Assembly (NCBI GenBank): GCA_016617855.1
Contig: JAECUM010011015.1
Location: 1-64,000, forward strand
Direction: 5' to 3'
Origin: Megalonaias nervosa
Lineage: Eukaryota > Mollusca > Bivalvia > Unionida > Unionidae
DNA: 64,000 nt
Below, piece after piece: positions 21,400 to 34,080 of the stretch. The notes below the pieces were generated by a model, which saw only the letters and a program-made list of their open reading frames with translations, searched no databases and had not been told where the DNA came from. Both the position numbers and the translations under genes were made by a program. The stretch's first letter is position 1. Each line of letters starts with the position of its first letter.

Positions 21400-22331
21400 T
21401 GTTACGAATATGTAATTAAATTACTTGTGTGTTAGTTTTAAATTCATTGTTTCTTATTTTTGTTTAATTACATTTTATTGTAATGATTATTTTCATGGGA
21501 TTTGATATTTTTAAAAAAATATTCAGTCTAATTTGAACGTAAAAGGTATTACATTATCATTATTTTTAGCTCACTTTGGTTTATAGATTTTGTAAACACC
21601 AAGCGTAAATGATTGGCTATTGCCAAGGTCATTTTGGCCTACATGTTAGTCTGAATAAACCACATTTTATTTTTAGATTTATTTCAGTGTGAGAATCTGA
21701 TTCTTAGATAGGTCTATTCTAAGTTACGTGCTAAACGGCAGTTTTTTATTGCGCTGTTCAAGTTAGTGAATCACGTAGCTATCACGTGAGCTACCATGTG
21801 ATCTAAAATTGTGGCTTTAAACAGACGCTCTCTTAGTAGATTTATGAGTCGTATCTTTACACCTTGAGGGTACAAGGTGTTTCTGTCGTTGATGTCAGAT
21901 TGTTTTGAAGTTCATCTATTTTTTGGAATTTAATAATTTATTATCTAGAAAACTAAACAAGTGCTTCATATTTATGAAAGTTCTGGGACAAAAAAATTCA
22001 GTGGAAATTTATTCTGGAATTCTAAACGGAAACATTATAAACTGTGATTCAGCGAGGATCTGTTGCCATAAATACAATGACCTCATCTGACATCATCACC
22101 TCCATATTGGAATTTCATCGAGATTCGAACCTGGATTCAATTAGAACTGTTTAGTGATAGGACTTATATTTTTCAATTCTAGGATTAAAGTTTGGATTAT
22201 TTTCACAAACCGTAAGTCCTATTTCATATTTTTATCTTGTTTTCCAGGGAAATAAATTATTTTGTTAAATTTACAAAGCTTGCTGACTTCACTCTTTCTT
22301 TTGTTACATTTGTACGAGCCTACACGTAACA
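21400..22331 (+). mobile_element. Solo LTR, family B
   Basis: Begins TGTTACGAATATGTAATTAA at 21400 and ends CCTACACGTAACA at 22331, giving matching TGTTACG...CGTAACA ends typical of a long terminal repeat (932 bases). Towards its end it has a AATAAATTATTTTG segment that may carry the LTR poly(A) signal. A second copy with the same ends lies at 41432-42393. No internal region is attached, so it is a solo LTR left by recombination. Confidence 0.75.
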
Positions 22332-22724
22332 GATGATAACTATCAAAGTAAAATGTCTTACATTCACAGACACCAACTTTTATTATGCACTCCAAAATGC
22401 TGAACAATGAAATTCTGCATGATACTTCTGATAATTCAGAAGTTTAGCAAAATTTTCAAAGCACAAATTAAATCAACCTATGCAAACTGATACTTATCTT
22501 AAAATAGGTACTTTTGTACTTTATGCAATATGATTTGACCCATAAATAGTCAAATGTTATTACAAAGATCTTGTCAAAATAGTCACAGATGCCACCATCA
22601 TTTCAGAACCAAATTCAACTGATGGTTCAAAATAATGTAAAATTTGATGAAGAATATACCCCTAGCATTTCTCAACAATCTAATTATTCCTACCATAACA
22701 TCAACCAGTACCAACAGCATATTC

Positions 22725-23745
22725 TAATCAAAATAACCAGTACAAATAGCATATTCCAATGGAAATAGCCAGTATAAATAGCATATTCCAATGGAAATAG
22801 CCAGTACAAATAGCATATTCCAATGGAAATAACCAGTACAAATAGCATATTCCAATGGAAATAACCTGTATAAATAGCATATTCCAATGGAAATAACCAG
22901 TATAAATAGCATATTCCAATGGAAATAACCAGTACAAATAGCATATTCCAATGGAAATAACCAGTACAAATAGCATATTCCAATGGAAATAAACAGTACA
23001 AATGGCATATTCCAATGGAAATAAACAGTATAAATAGCATATTCCAATGGAAATAACCTGTACAAATAGCATATTCCAATGGAAATAACCAGTACAAATA
23101 GCATATTCCAATGGAAATAACCAGTACAAATAGCATATTCCAATGGAAATAACCAGTATAAATAGCATATTCCAATGGAAATAAACAGTACAAATAGCAT
23201 ATTCCAATGGAAATAAACAGTATAAATAGCATATTCCAATGGAAATAAACAGTACAAATATCATATTCCAATGGAAATATCCAGTACAAACAGCACATAT
23301 TCCAATGGAAATAAACAGTACAAATAGCATATTCCAATGGAAATAACCAATATAAATAGCATATTCCAATGGAAATAACCAGTACAAATAGCATATTCCA
23401 ATGGAAATAAACAGTATAAATAGCATATTCTAATGGAAATAACCAGTATAAATAGCATATTCTAATGGAAATAAACAGTACAAATAGCATATTCCAATGG
23501 AAATAACCAGTACAAATAGCATATTCCAATGGAAATAACCAATATAAATAGCATATTCCAATGGAAATAACCAGTACAAATAGCATATTCCAATGGAAAT
23601 AAACAGTATAAATAGCATATTCTAATGGAAATAACCAGTATAAATAGCATATTCTAATGGAAATAAACAGCACTAACAGCATATTCTCATGGAAATAACC
23701 AGTACAAAATGCATATCCTAACAGAAATAACCAGTACTAATAACA
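22725..23745. repeat. Minisatellite, 32-base unit, about 31 copies
   Basis: Unit AATAGCATATTCCAATGGAA followed by ATAACCAGTACA, with T/C and C/A variants. Because 32 is not a multiple of three and the unit has no stop in any minus frame, all three minus frames stay open for hundreds of bases; the translated Tyr/Phe/Trp-rich proteins of up to 330 residues are artefacts. It lies in an intron of the arylsulfatase gene. Confidence 0.95.
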
Positions 23746-24069
23746 TATTACATATCTGAAAAAGATATATATTTAAAGAAAAATGTCTATTTGCAAAGGA
23801 CTCATCTCATGCTCTCAGATGTTAGTCCAACTTTGCATCATTGTAAATACCACAAACAGTTTTATCATCATAGCATTCCATGAGAAAAACTGATATCTGT
23901 GATACTGCAGGACTAGAAATATGCCATTTTTATTGATACAATATGACTGTTGCAAATCCATATTGGTGATGCTTAGTACCTTCTTTTGATTTAATCAACT
24001 GTCATTTTATTCTAATCATTTATCTTTCTAATGACATGATTTACTCATTAACCTAAATTAACAATGTTT

Positions 24070-24720
24070 TCTATAGGTAGCCTATCACTTCTCTAATGTT
24101 CTGGTTAATAGCCTATCACTTGTCTGATGTCCTGGTTAATAGCCTTTTACTTGTCTGATGTCCTGGTTATTAGCCTATCACTTGTATGATTTCCTGGTTA
24201 GTAGCCTATCACTTGTCTAATGTCCTGCTTAGTAGCCTATCACTTGTCTGATGTCCTGCTTAGTAGACTATCACTTGCCTGATGTCCTGCTTACTAGCCT
24301 ATCACTTGTCTGATGTCCTGGTTAATAGCCAATCAGGTGTCTAATGTCTGTGTTATCTGCCTATCACTTATCTTATGCCCTGGTTAGTAGTTGATCAATT
24401 TTCTGATGTCCTGCTTAGTAGCCTATCACTTGTCTGATGCCCTGGTTATTAGCCTATTACTTGTCTGATGTTCTGGTTAATAGCCAATTTGGTGTCTAAT
24501 GTCTGTGTTATTAGGCTATCGCTTGTCTGATGTCCTGGTTAGTAGTTCATCACTTGTCTGATGTCCTGTTTAGTAGTTCATCACTTGTCCGATGTCCTGG
24601 TTAGTAGCCTATCACTTGTCTATGTTCTGGTTAGTAGCCTATCACTTGTCTATGTCTTGGTTATTAGCCTCTCACTTGTCTGATGCCCTGGTTAGTAGCC
24701 TATCACTTGTTAGAGTTTGC
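24070..24720. repeat. Minisatellite, about 31-base unit, about 20 copies
   Basis: Unit GCCTATCACTTGTCTGATGT plus CCTGGTTAGTA, with variable copies (for example CAATCAGGTGTCTAATGTCT at two places). Older and more diverged than the neighbouring array at 22.7 kb. Confidence 0.9.
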
Positions 24721-25039
24721 GATACTGTTCAATGCATTTTACTTAAGAAGTATAAATTTAGCTCCATCAAATAATGTTATATTTTTTTAAGAAAAACTAA
24801 TGGTTATGATTATTGATTGGCCCAAAATATTAAAGTTCTGGAATGGAAGAAATTGATACACCACTGATTCTAACTGGATGCTAGTCATAATTGACCATAT
24901 GCAGGTATGCGTAGTCTCCGAGGAAGATACTATGTACAGAAGTTTGCTACTTTAAATCAATGTGTTATTAATTCCAGACAAGCTGCCTTGATTCTGAAAA
25001 ATGATGCAAGAATTCTTGATAAGAACACTGATGAGTTGG

Positions 25040-25850
25040 CATCTCAGTATTACCACTGGGTAGAAACAACACAGAACAGTACATGCATTCAACTGATCTG
25101 TACTACCATTAGGTAGAAACAACACAGCCTGTACATGCATTCAACTGATCTCTATTATCTTTGGGTGGAAACGAGACAGAGCTGTACATGCATTAAAATG
25201 ACCTGTATTACTGCTGGGCAGAAACAACATAGAACTGTACATGCATTCAACTGATCTCTTGCATCATTAGATAGAATCAACATGGAACTGTACATGCATT
25301 CAACTGATCTGTATTACCACTGGGCAGAAACACCTCAGAATTGTACATGCATTTAACAGATTTATATTACCATTGGGTATAACAATACGGAACTGTACAT
25401 GCATTCAACTGATCTCTGTTACCATTGGGTAGAAATAACACAAAATTGTTCATGCATTCTACTTATCTCTACTACAAATTGGTAGAAACAACACGGAATT
25501 GTACATGCATTCAACTGATCTGTATTACCATTGGGTAGAAACAATATGGTATTGTACATGCATTCAACTGATCTCTATTATCATTGGGTAGAAACAACAC
25601 AGAATTGTACATGCATTCAACTGATCTTTATTACCACTGGGTAGAGAAAACATGGAATTGTTCATGCATTCAACTGATCTCTGTTACCATTGAGTCAAAA
25701 CAACATGGAATTGTACATGGATTCAAATGATCTCTAATACCAGTGAATAGAAACAGCATGGAATTGCACATGCATTCAACTGATCACCAATACTCTGTTA
25801 CCATTTGGTAGAAACATCATGGAACTGTACATGAATTCAACTGATCTGTA
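25040..25850. repeat. Minisatellite, about 53-base unit, about 15 copies
   Basis: Unit TTGGGTAGAAACAACACAGA, ATTGTACATGCATTCAACTG, ATCTCTATTACCA. Copies differ from each other at many sites. The region just upstream (24900-25040) may include the founder copy. Confidence 0.9.
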
Positions 25851-26276
25851 TCATATATATGCCTTTCAAACAACATTATTACATTAATACATTAACAGTA
25901 TATGTATAACTGGAATACCATTTAGCCACTCCATTTGACCAAATGGTAACATTTGGCTGTCATTGTCCTCTATATGCAACTATTTCTTGGAAAGACAAGT
26001 CTGTAATACAAGATTCTATAACACTCTTGGTAAGGAAGGTACCATCAGTTCTGACAAACATTTACATTTATTTGATGCAAATCACTGCATCTAACACTAT
26101 CCAAGTATCTTTCAGGTTTATGGAAAGACCAAACAATATTTTGATTAGATAGTTTTCAACTGAATTTTTCCCAAGCTAGTAAATTTGCTACGTATTTTGA
26201 AACCTCGCACACACATACACACACATGCAGCAGACATACCAATGAAGTAGTCAGCTGCTTGCTGACACGACCTTAC

Positions 26277-26425
26277 CTGGATTTCCAGTAATGATTTTCC
26301 AGTCTCCGGCACGAAGAGCAGCCCTGACACTTGTGTCAAATGTCCCGTTATAAACAGGCTTCCCTGACCTCTCAAACAGTGGATCAATGTTGTGAAGTAT
26401 TTCATTCCTAGGACTTATCTTTTGA
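26277..26425 (-). CDS. ARSB: Arylsulfatase B-like, internal exon
   Basis: Minus-strand exon of 149 bases: acceptor TATTTTAG before 26425, donor CCAG|GTAAGG at 26277/26276. It starts with one base that completes the Gly codon of the exon at 30628-30880 and ends with one base of the next Gly codon. It encodes [14 protein letters not shown], then [20 protein letters not shown]; 'R-x-E-x-L-H-N-I-D' and 'A-A-L-R-x-G-D-W-K' are signatures of the ARSB/ARSI/ARSJ group near the C-terminal subdomain. Confidence 0.9.
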
Positions 26426-27199
26426 CTAAAATAAAAGATGGGAAATTTCTGGAACAAATAAAACTTTAATTTCTGATGCAAAATATTCTTTCATGTACTA
26501 AAAACCACAATCAAAAATGCAACACGAACAAGTATAAATCTGTGCAACAAGTTTTGCTGGCACAAAATTAAAAAAAAAAACAGATGGCATTAATATATGT
26601 AGAAAATGTATATCATTTATGTGACTTATAATTCAAAATCATAATATATTCTGATACTGAAGTCAGAATCAGAAAGATGCATGTATATAAATCTCAATCA
26701 GTTACATTACAATGTAACCAGCTATACATATAATTATTTATTTCTAATTAATATATATATATTTATACTGTATTAATTATTTTAAGAGAATTTTATACAA
26801 TTTTATATAATGCTTTAGAACTTAGGCCATTTGGATACAAATTATCTAAACATTAAATCCCTTAAGTTCACTGTTCATCTCCCCATGTACAATATTGACC
26901 AGCATGAATGAGAAATCCCACAAAGAATTATTGGTATCACATTCCCATTTAAACTTACATGGCTGATCTTTCCTGTAATCCAGATGTTCAATCTGTGATT
27001 CCATATTGTACACCTAAAGTCTCCATATTGCACACCCTGCATGGAACTACTTTTACAACTTGAAAAATTCAATATTAGTCCATTTATAAAATATCAAGAA
27101 TGATTTATTGCTAAACATTTTAAATTATTCAAAAATGTCATGTTTGTAATTTTAAGAAATGCAGTCATATCGGGGATCATGGGAAAGTACTGTAAGTAG

Positions 27200-28005
27200 T
27201 GACAAACACCTTATGTGCATTTCATGTCCAAAATCATATTCATTGTCAACCTGATCACAATAAATTTTTTTAAATTCTGTAAACAAATATTACATAGTTA
27301 ATATTTCTATTGAGTGTGGGTTAATTATTAAAATTATTATCTTAGTCTGAATCAAAGACTTTAAATTTATCCTCTTCTTTAGCATAATTTTAGTAACAGA
27401 CCTTCTAATTATAGCTTAGATTGTTCTGGAAATGAACTTCTGTCCTGCATCATGGCTCTTCTTTTGTCTTATTTTTATTTTAAATATAATATTGCTTACT
27501 GGAAAAGTTATTTATTCATGCTGTAAGCAGAATCATTTTTTGTGTTTAATATTTGTTTGGAATCGAATGTTATTAATTCAAATTATTCTTCTCAGGAAAT
27601 ACAACATGCTCTATACTATTCTTGGAAAGATGCATTAACTTGGAATTACAGTAAATTCAAACAAGAGAACCTTGGATTATATTACTGTGATTGAACAAAA
27701 GACTTGACACATCATTACAATTCAAGTCATTGGTATATTAGTACATTAGAGACTACCGGCCACTACAGGCACATCAACACCTTCAGCGTTGGAAATTATT
27801 TAGAATATGACTAAAGTTTATTTAAAACTTTATTCATTACGAATTGTGTTTGTAATTCTAGGATTATTTGGAATATAATTCACAATACCGAAAGTTCTTT
27901 TTACATTTTCACTTTGTATTTTAGGGAAATAAATTATTTGTTGAATTTTACAAAGCTTGTTACTTCTCAATCTTTTCTATTACTTCTTTAAGACCAAAGA
28001 GTCAT
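27200..28005 (+). mobile_element. Solo or partial LTR, family A
   Basis: The stretch 27745-28005 (CCACTACAGGCACATCAACA, then TTTGTAATTCTAGGATTATT, TTTTAGGGAAATAAATTATT, TTACAAAGCTTGTTACTTCT) matches the solo LTR at 40466-41377 and, reversed, the LTRs at 44869-45659 and 46793-47654. The 5' end near 27200 is diverged and the TG start cannot be placed exactly. Confidence 0.65.
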
Positions 28006-28399
28006 AATAATTATTTCAATGAACAGTTTATGTCAGATAGCTAAATAACAAATCATTTCCATCCTTCTAAACGTTAGTTAGATTTAAGAATAGTGAAATT
28101 TATTATAAACAGCAGCATTGGGGTTTTAGCCAAGGCAATTTTCTGAATACTGAACAAGCCTCACTGCTGCAATCAAAAAACTGCTATATCACACTTCATG
28201 CTAATATAAGCATGACAAAGAAATTGTGTTTTATTATACGTAGGGAAATGGAACATTAAAATTACACACCTCAGTTTAGCACACCTGGATTAAAGAAAAC
28301 AAAAGGCATGCAAACCCTACACCCATAAGAGCTGGAGGTGATGCTTGCATGTCAAGTCAACCCTTTCAACTGAGCAAACAAACACTGTTTTAAATATTA

Positions 28400-30060
28400 C
28401 AGTAGTCCCCCTCTTGAACGGCCCCCCTGACCAGCGGCCACCCGCTCCTTACGGCCAGAATCCGACAAGTTTGTGTTCAAAAGTACCCCTCACGAATGGC
28501 CACCCCGCTAACGCGACCAATGGCCAGCATATAAGTGCAAAAATATAAAATTTACCCCTCACAAGTGCTGCATTTTATTTTGTAATATGTATCCAGAACC
28601 AATTTTATTCATAACGTGTGTTAAGTAATCTGATTTCTGTTTCCCGATGTCAGATTTTCGTTACTGAAAGAAGTGTTGACTAAAGTACATGTACCACTAA
28701 GGTTAATATTATATCATTTATGCCTCACAAGAAGCCACATTTATTCCATAAAACCGAGAAAGACTCAAATTTTAATCCATACAAAAAGGTAAGTACACGT
28801 AATCCGATTAGCCTTACTGCTGTGTTATCATGAGATGTCTGGTTTAGTCACTCTGATAATTGTTAAGATTACAATTATTGAACAGTAGTAACAGCTGAGA
28901 AGTGGCGGTATTGATGTACAATACACAAGTCAGTGGGAAAATGGTTTGATAGCCTTTATGGCTTCCCTCAGTAAGATGTTGAGCTTGTTCACTTTCGTAA
29001 TTAGTGGCTATTGCTACTGACAATAATTGTCAAGATTACAAACCCTAACGGCCACGAGGTGCTATTGTTCAGATCAAATCTGCATACATATCGAAGCCGT
29101 TTTGGCTTCTCTCACTTAGTGTAAAGAAATGTAAACACAAATAGGGTACCAGACTGTGATTAATGAATCATGTGACAAGATTGCTGCCTTTAAAAAACAC
29201 ATGGCATTTTGTTTAAATGCAGAAAAGTTGTTTTATCAGTCTTGTAGTTGGCAACACTGATGATTACAACCGGACGTAATTGTCAAGATCATGACAGGGT
29301 CAGCACAGTCTAAAAATAGATTTTTGCAGACACACACACAGAGAAATTAGCCTTGAACAAACCAGAGTACCAGACAAAGACTGAAAAATCACGTGACAAC
29401 ACATTTCTTTACGAAGAAGGCATTTCGTCCACTCTGCAAAAGTTTCGTCTGCATAATTAAAACGCATAGAGTTAGTGACATCCGAATAAATCATTACCAA
29501 ACATTAACATGGTATCACGTAAATGGAGACGATTATTTTAGAAAAAGGTCAGTTATTCTACTCAACGACATCGGGTGAGGTGGGGAGAGGGAACTTGCCA
29601 AACAATTTTAGGTAGAAAAAACTCGAATAAAACAATTTTATGTTGAAAAGACTCGAATAAACAACATTGTAACCAATAAGGAGGTTATTCAGCAGCAGTG
29701 GGAAAATGGAGCAAATGGAAAGAGAATTATGTATGTACCAAGATTTAAATGACATTTTTGAATGGTTTTGCAATGTGCATGACAACAACACCCGCTCGCA
29801 TATCATGCTTACGCCAAGAATAAGAACTATTAATGCATATTCAGTTGAAATAAGTCTATTGTTATAACAAGAAGAACCTTTTAATAATTAATGTTACTTT
29901 TAAACGAAGATATTAAATGCTTTGAAGAATGTAGCTTTCTTACTGCATACATTACATATACTTCTCACAAAAAATTTATTCCCCCTCTGGAAAGGCCACC
30001 CGTCTTATAAGGCCACTTTCCCGGTGCAGAAGGAGTGGCCATATAAGAGAGGGACTACTG
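28400..30060. mobile_element. pogo/Tigger-like DNA transposon, non-autonomous, TA duplication
   Basis: Left end CAGTAGTCCCCCTCTTGAAC, right end (plus strand) AAGAGAGGGACTACTG at 30045-30060; the arms match inverted for about 24 bases with few differences (CAGTAGTCCC-C/T-CTCTT...GGCC). TA precedes the left end (28398-28399) and follows the right end (30061-30062), as for Tc1/mariner-pogo elements. Sub-terminal GGCCACCCGC and GGCCACTTTC-type motifs are also shared. The 1.66 kb interior has no long frame, so no transposase is visible. Confidence 0.8.
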
Positions 30061-30627
30061 TATTATATTAGTAACTTAATTAAAGTATTAACATTAATCA
30101 GAGGTTTATTCTACTCATTTACAAATGTGATCAAGGATAGCACATGAACCAGTTGAAAGGCCTAGTACATGACAAATGCCAAATCACAACATCAATATTT
30201 TACTGCAAACATCAAGTTCCAATATAACTATCACTTTTTTCCACAATCTAACACAGAATGGTTATCTTGAAATTAAAGGTAATTTACAAAGAAAAGAGAA
30301 ACTTAATTAGCAAAAGCAATTTACTGACAATCATTTCCAATGTGATCAACAAATGAGGATTGAACCATTCAGCCCCCATCTCTTCTCACTGTTGATTAAT
30401 TTTTCAGAGGTTCCTCTGCAACTCACATCCTCATTATGTTGCAGTCTGTGTATTTGGAATCAAATGAACACAAATTATCAAAACAGAGGTGTATATAGAT
30501 CTTGCTTCTTCAGCTATGTATACAACAGAAAAATGCATCATCTACCAAAACATTTTTCACTACTCAATTATTATACAAGATCATGGTGCACAAATTGGCC
30601 CCAGACATGATATCAACAAAAAATTAC

Positions 30628-30880
30628 CCATTGATAGTTTCCCACTGATCAATTCCATCCAAGGGCAGAGTACCATTCAGTGAGCCTCCTGCCAGGTGAA
30701 CTAGAGTTGGGAACCAGTCTGTTACATGCATTAGATCCCATGACACTGTGCCTTTGACCGTGTCATTTAGAAAGGGGCTGTGGACAAACCCCACTCCATG
30801 CACACCACCCTCCCACAAGGAATGCTTCCAGCCCCTCAGAGGCCAGTTATTTCCCCCATCTAGAATCTCTCCACCATTAT
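30628..30880 (-). CDS. ARSB: Arylsulfatase B-like, internal exon with DNGG and WEGG motifs
   Basis: Minus-strand exon of 253 bases: acceptor TTTCAG before 30880, donor AATGG|GTAATT at 30628/30627. Its first two bases complete the Asp of the STDNGG motif started in the exon at 32430-32525; this Asp and the following Asn bind the active-site calcium in sulfatases. [20 protein letters not shown] follows, with the active-site Lys next to 'SLWEGG', and then [15 protein letters not shown] and [13 protein letters not shown]. All are hallmark motifs of ARSB-type enzymes. Phase 2 end matches the next exon. Confidence 0.93.
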
Positions 30881-31528
30881 CTGAAACAAATAAAATCATT
30901 ATTTCATGTAAATGGACATGTTCTATAATTGTTCCATCTATTTTGTTTATATAAAAAGGAGGAAGGTGGTACAAGAGATTACTTAAATATATTTTTCTTG
31001 TAGACCAGTACAGAATGTGCATCACCATGATTTGAAAAAAAAGAAAAGAATGGTAAGACAATCCCATTACGATATAGAGCACAAGCAGGCTTGAAACAGC
31101 TCCATTACAGCTTCCAGTCCATGTATACTTAATTCTTTTATTATCTATCATAGTTTCAGGCAATAAATGGTAATACCACCAAAATTAATTTTTTTTTTTA
31201 GGAATTTATAGACAGAAAATATTCATCACAAGCTTACAACAACCTTTGCTAAACTTTTCAATATTTCTCTCAGAGATATTACATTATTTTGCTATGAAAC
31301 TTAAATCGGGATCAATATTGTTTTCCAAGGCTGTGGAAAGGATGCAAATCACTTTTTAATTTTAAAATTTAACATGGGCAAACCTTTATAACTGTGAAAA
31401 AAATTTAATAAGTTCCTAAAACTGAAAAATTCACGAGATATTCAAAATTCTATCTCAATTTAAGGCAGAAACAGATGTTCAGTAAAACTGGATCCAAAGC
31501 ATTTATAAAGTATCTTAGCTCCTTCAAG

Positions 31529-32282
31529 CTTGGATATTGTTGATGTGTTTATCTTGGATATTGTTGATGTGTTTATCTTGGATATTGTTCAGGTGTTTAT
31601 CTTGGATATTATTGATGTGGTTATCTTGGATATCATTTATGTGATTATCTTGGATATTGTTCATGTGGTTAACTTAGATACTGTTCATGTGATTATCTTG
31701 GATATTGTTCATGTGGTTACCTTGGATATTGTTCATGTGCTTATTTTGGATACCATTCATGTGGTTATCTTGGATATTGTTCATGTGGCTATCTTGGATA
31801 TTGTTCATGTGTTTATCTTGAACTTATGTGGTTATCTTGGATATTGTTCATGTGGTTATCTTAGATACTGTTCATGTGGTTATCTTGGATATTGTTCATG
31901 TGTTTATCTTGAACTTAACTTATGTGGTTATCTTGGATATTGTTCATGTGGTTATCTTGGATATTGTTCATGTGGTTATACTGGATATTGTTCATGTGTT
32001 TATCTTGAACTTAGTTTATGTGGTTATCTTGGATACCATTCATGTGATTATCTTGGACATCATTCATGTGTTTATGTTAGACTTAGTATATGTGGTTATC
32101 TTGGACATCATTCATGTGGTTATCTTGGATATTGTTCATGTGGTTATTTTGGGAGATTATTAAGAGATTATTAATGTAGTTTTATCCTGAATATTGTTTA
32201 AGTGGTTATCTTGGATATTGTTCATGTGGTTATCTTGGATATTGTTCATGTGATTATCTTGGATATTGTTCATGTGATTATC
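31529..32282. repeat. Minisatellite, 24-base unit, about 30 copies
   Basis: Unit ATCTTGGATATTGTTCATGT plus GGTT. As 24 is a multiple of three and the unit has no plus-strand stop in two frames, long Val/Ile/Asp-rich frames (up to 214 residues, period LDIVHVVI) appear. No start context, splice sites or flanking coding sequence support a gene. Confidence 0.92.
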
Positions 32283-32429
32283 ATTGACCCAATCAAAACA
32301 AAATTGTACTGGATCTAGCAAAAGTCATTTTCATTTCAAACAAAAATCACAAAAGAATCTGTTATTTCTTTCCAGAAATTACTTGATGAATACACAGAAC
32401 TAATATCCAGCTGTTGTACAGTATTTTAC

Positions 32430-32525
32430 CAGTAGAGAAAACCAGAATAGTGTTGTCCCAGAGTCCTTCTGCTTGAAAGGCTTCTGTGATATTCCTTACA
32501 GCCTCATCCATAGCTGACACCATAC
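32430..32525 (-). CDS. ARSB: Arylsulfatase B-like, short internal exon
   Basis: Minus-strand exon of 96 bases: acceptor TTCTCAG before 32525, donor ACTG|GTAAAA at 32430/32429. It encodes [20 protein letters not shown] followed by [12 protein letters not shown]; 'A-G-M-V-S-x-M-D-E-A-V' and 'L-W-x-N-T-x-x-x-F-S-T-D-N-G' are ARSB family signatures. It starts in phase 1 (a Gly split with a preceding exon that I did not find) and its last G joins AT of the next exon to make the calcium-binding Asp. Confidence 0.92.
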
Positions 32526-33229
32526 CTGAGAAGTAATTATTTGCAGGATACTCAAAAATATTGACTAATAATAACAATTTGTTTACTTGCAAAAACAAAT
32601 CCTCTCACCAAAATAGCACATTTGGAGTAGTTATTAACAAAACAATTAAACAAATGAATAAATATCAAAAGTCACAGAGACCTATGTACAGTATAAATAG
32701 CTGAAAAAATATATCCAGTGTGAAAATTAGCAGTTACCTATATCATGTATGGCTGTATTACTCTCACTGAGATGCACAACATATTTCACGAGTTGAGATT
32801 AATGGTGTCAAATATACTGAAGGCATAATGAATGCACAAATGAACAAGGACAGATGCAAATTGGTCAAATGCTGTATCTTCTCTCAATTTGTTGGTGAGG
32901 CAATAATAATAATAATAATAATAATAATTCAGTGAAGTTTTGTTGCCCCCTTACTATGGTGAGGTCACTAAAAGTATATAATAAAGAAATCTGGCTGCTA
33001 ACTGTGTGACAGACCTGCACAGTTACTAAGTATACATGGAAAGTAACAAAGTTTCATATCTGTATCTCAGGGGGTATTAAAGTGATAATGCAGAAAGGGG
33101 AAGAAATATATCAGTGACATTGACTTTAAAGATAAAACACTTGCTGTGATACACAAAATATCATCAACAGAGAAACCATTTTTTGAACAAAAATATTTTT
33201 TTCTTTGATAATACTTAACTCATCATAAT

Positions 33230-34080
33230 TCCTTAAAAGTATGATGACTACCTCACAAATGCAGCCATGCCAAGCTAGATCTGTAGCCATAAAAGTTCCA
33301 AGTTGTCTGCCTACAAAGGTGAGGGTTAGACATGAGTACTTTCCCCTTTGGATAGAGGGACTGGTGTCACATCCCATCCATACTTCAATTACAACTGGAG
33401 CAAAAATGCATGCCTTCAGTAAGATGTAACTATGGGGAGGTTAACAGGATGTTTCCATATTATGATTGGTTAGGTATTATTGAAGAAATGCATTTTTACT
33501 TCAAAAATTGGTTTCTTCTTCAAATACATGTACATTGCACAATCAAAATACCTTAGGAGAATACGTAAGGGGTGCAGCGATTACGAGGTGCATCCATTAA
33601 CCCTAGACAAGGTCCATCTCCAATTCCTTAACGTACGTAATGCAGCTTCAAATCTTGTGAAATATATGGGCTAGAGTAGTGGCTCATTATTCCCAGACAT
33701 AGCTGACAAAAACATTTCCTGCAGCAAGTCTAGCAGAAGACAAGTGGCTGTGGCATTCTGATGCTGCCAAATGACCCAGGAAGGTAGCCTGTTGTGTTGC
33801 AATTGTTAGGCCCCACCAGGTCAAACTGATTCCTTTGGGATAAAAGGTCTTTGAGGAAAGTCATCTCTGCCCTCCATCTCACAGCTTGAATGATGCAAGT
33901 TAGGAAACCTGAATGCTTAGCTTGTGGCTACTGACAAGCTGAAATACATAAGAAATTTATTTGGTCTTAACATGTTGATGGAACACCACATCATATCCAG
34001 GACAATTGAGCCAGAACTGAATATTGACTTTTCCAGCCTAGAATGGTAGAAATTAATGAGATCTCACATTGGCTCCAGTC
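33230..34080. repeat. Second copy of the dispersed repeat seen at 14.2-15.3 kb
   Basis: TTATGATTGGTTAGGTATTA with the hairpin around 33480-33530, then AATACCTTAGGAGAATACG and CCCCACCAGGTCAAACTGAT are diverged counterparts of the 14.4-15.1 kb sequence in the same order. No coding frame. Confidence 0.45.

Noticed and set aside
22690..23682. Apparent 330-residue aromatic membrane protein and its shorter versions
   Set aside because: Minisatellite with 32-base unit; open in all minus frames, no splice or start context.
31530..32174. Apparent 214-residue Val/Ile/Asp repeat protein
   Set aside because: 24-base minisatellite; frame ends where the array decays.
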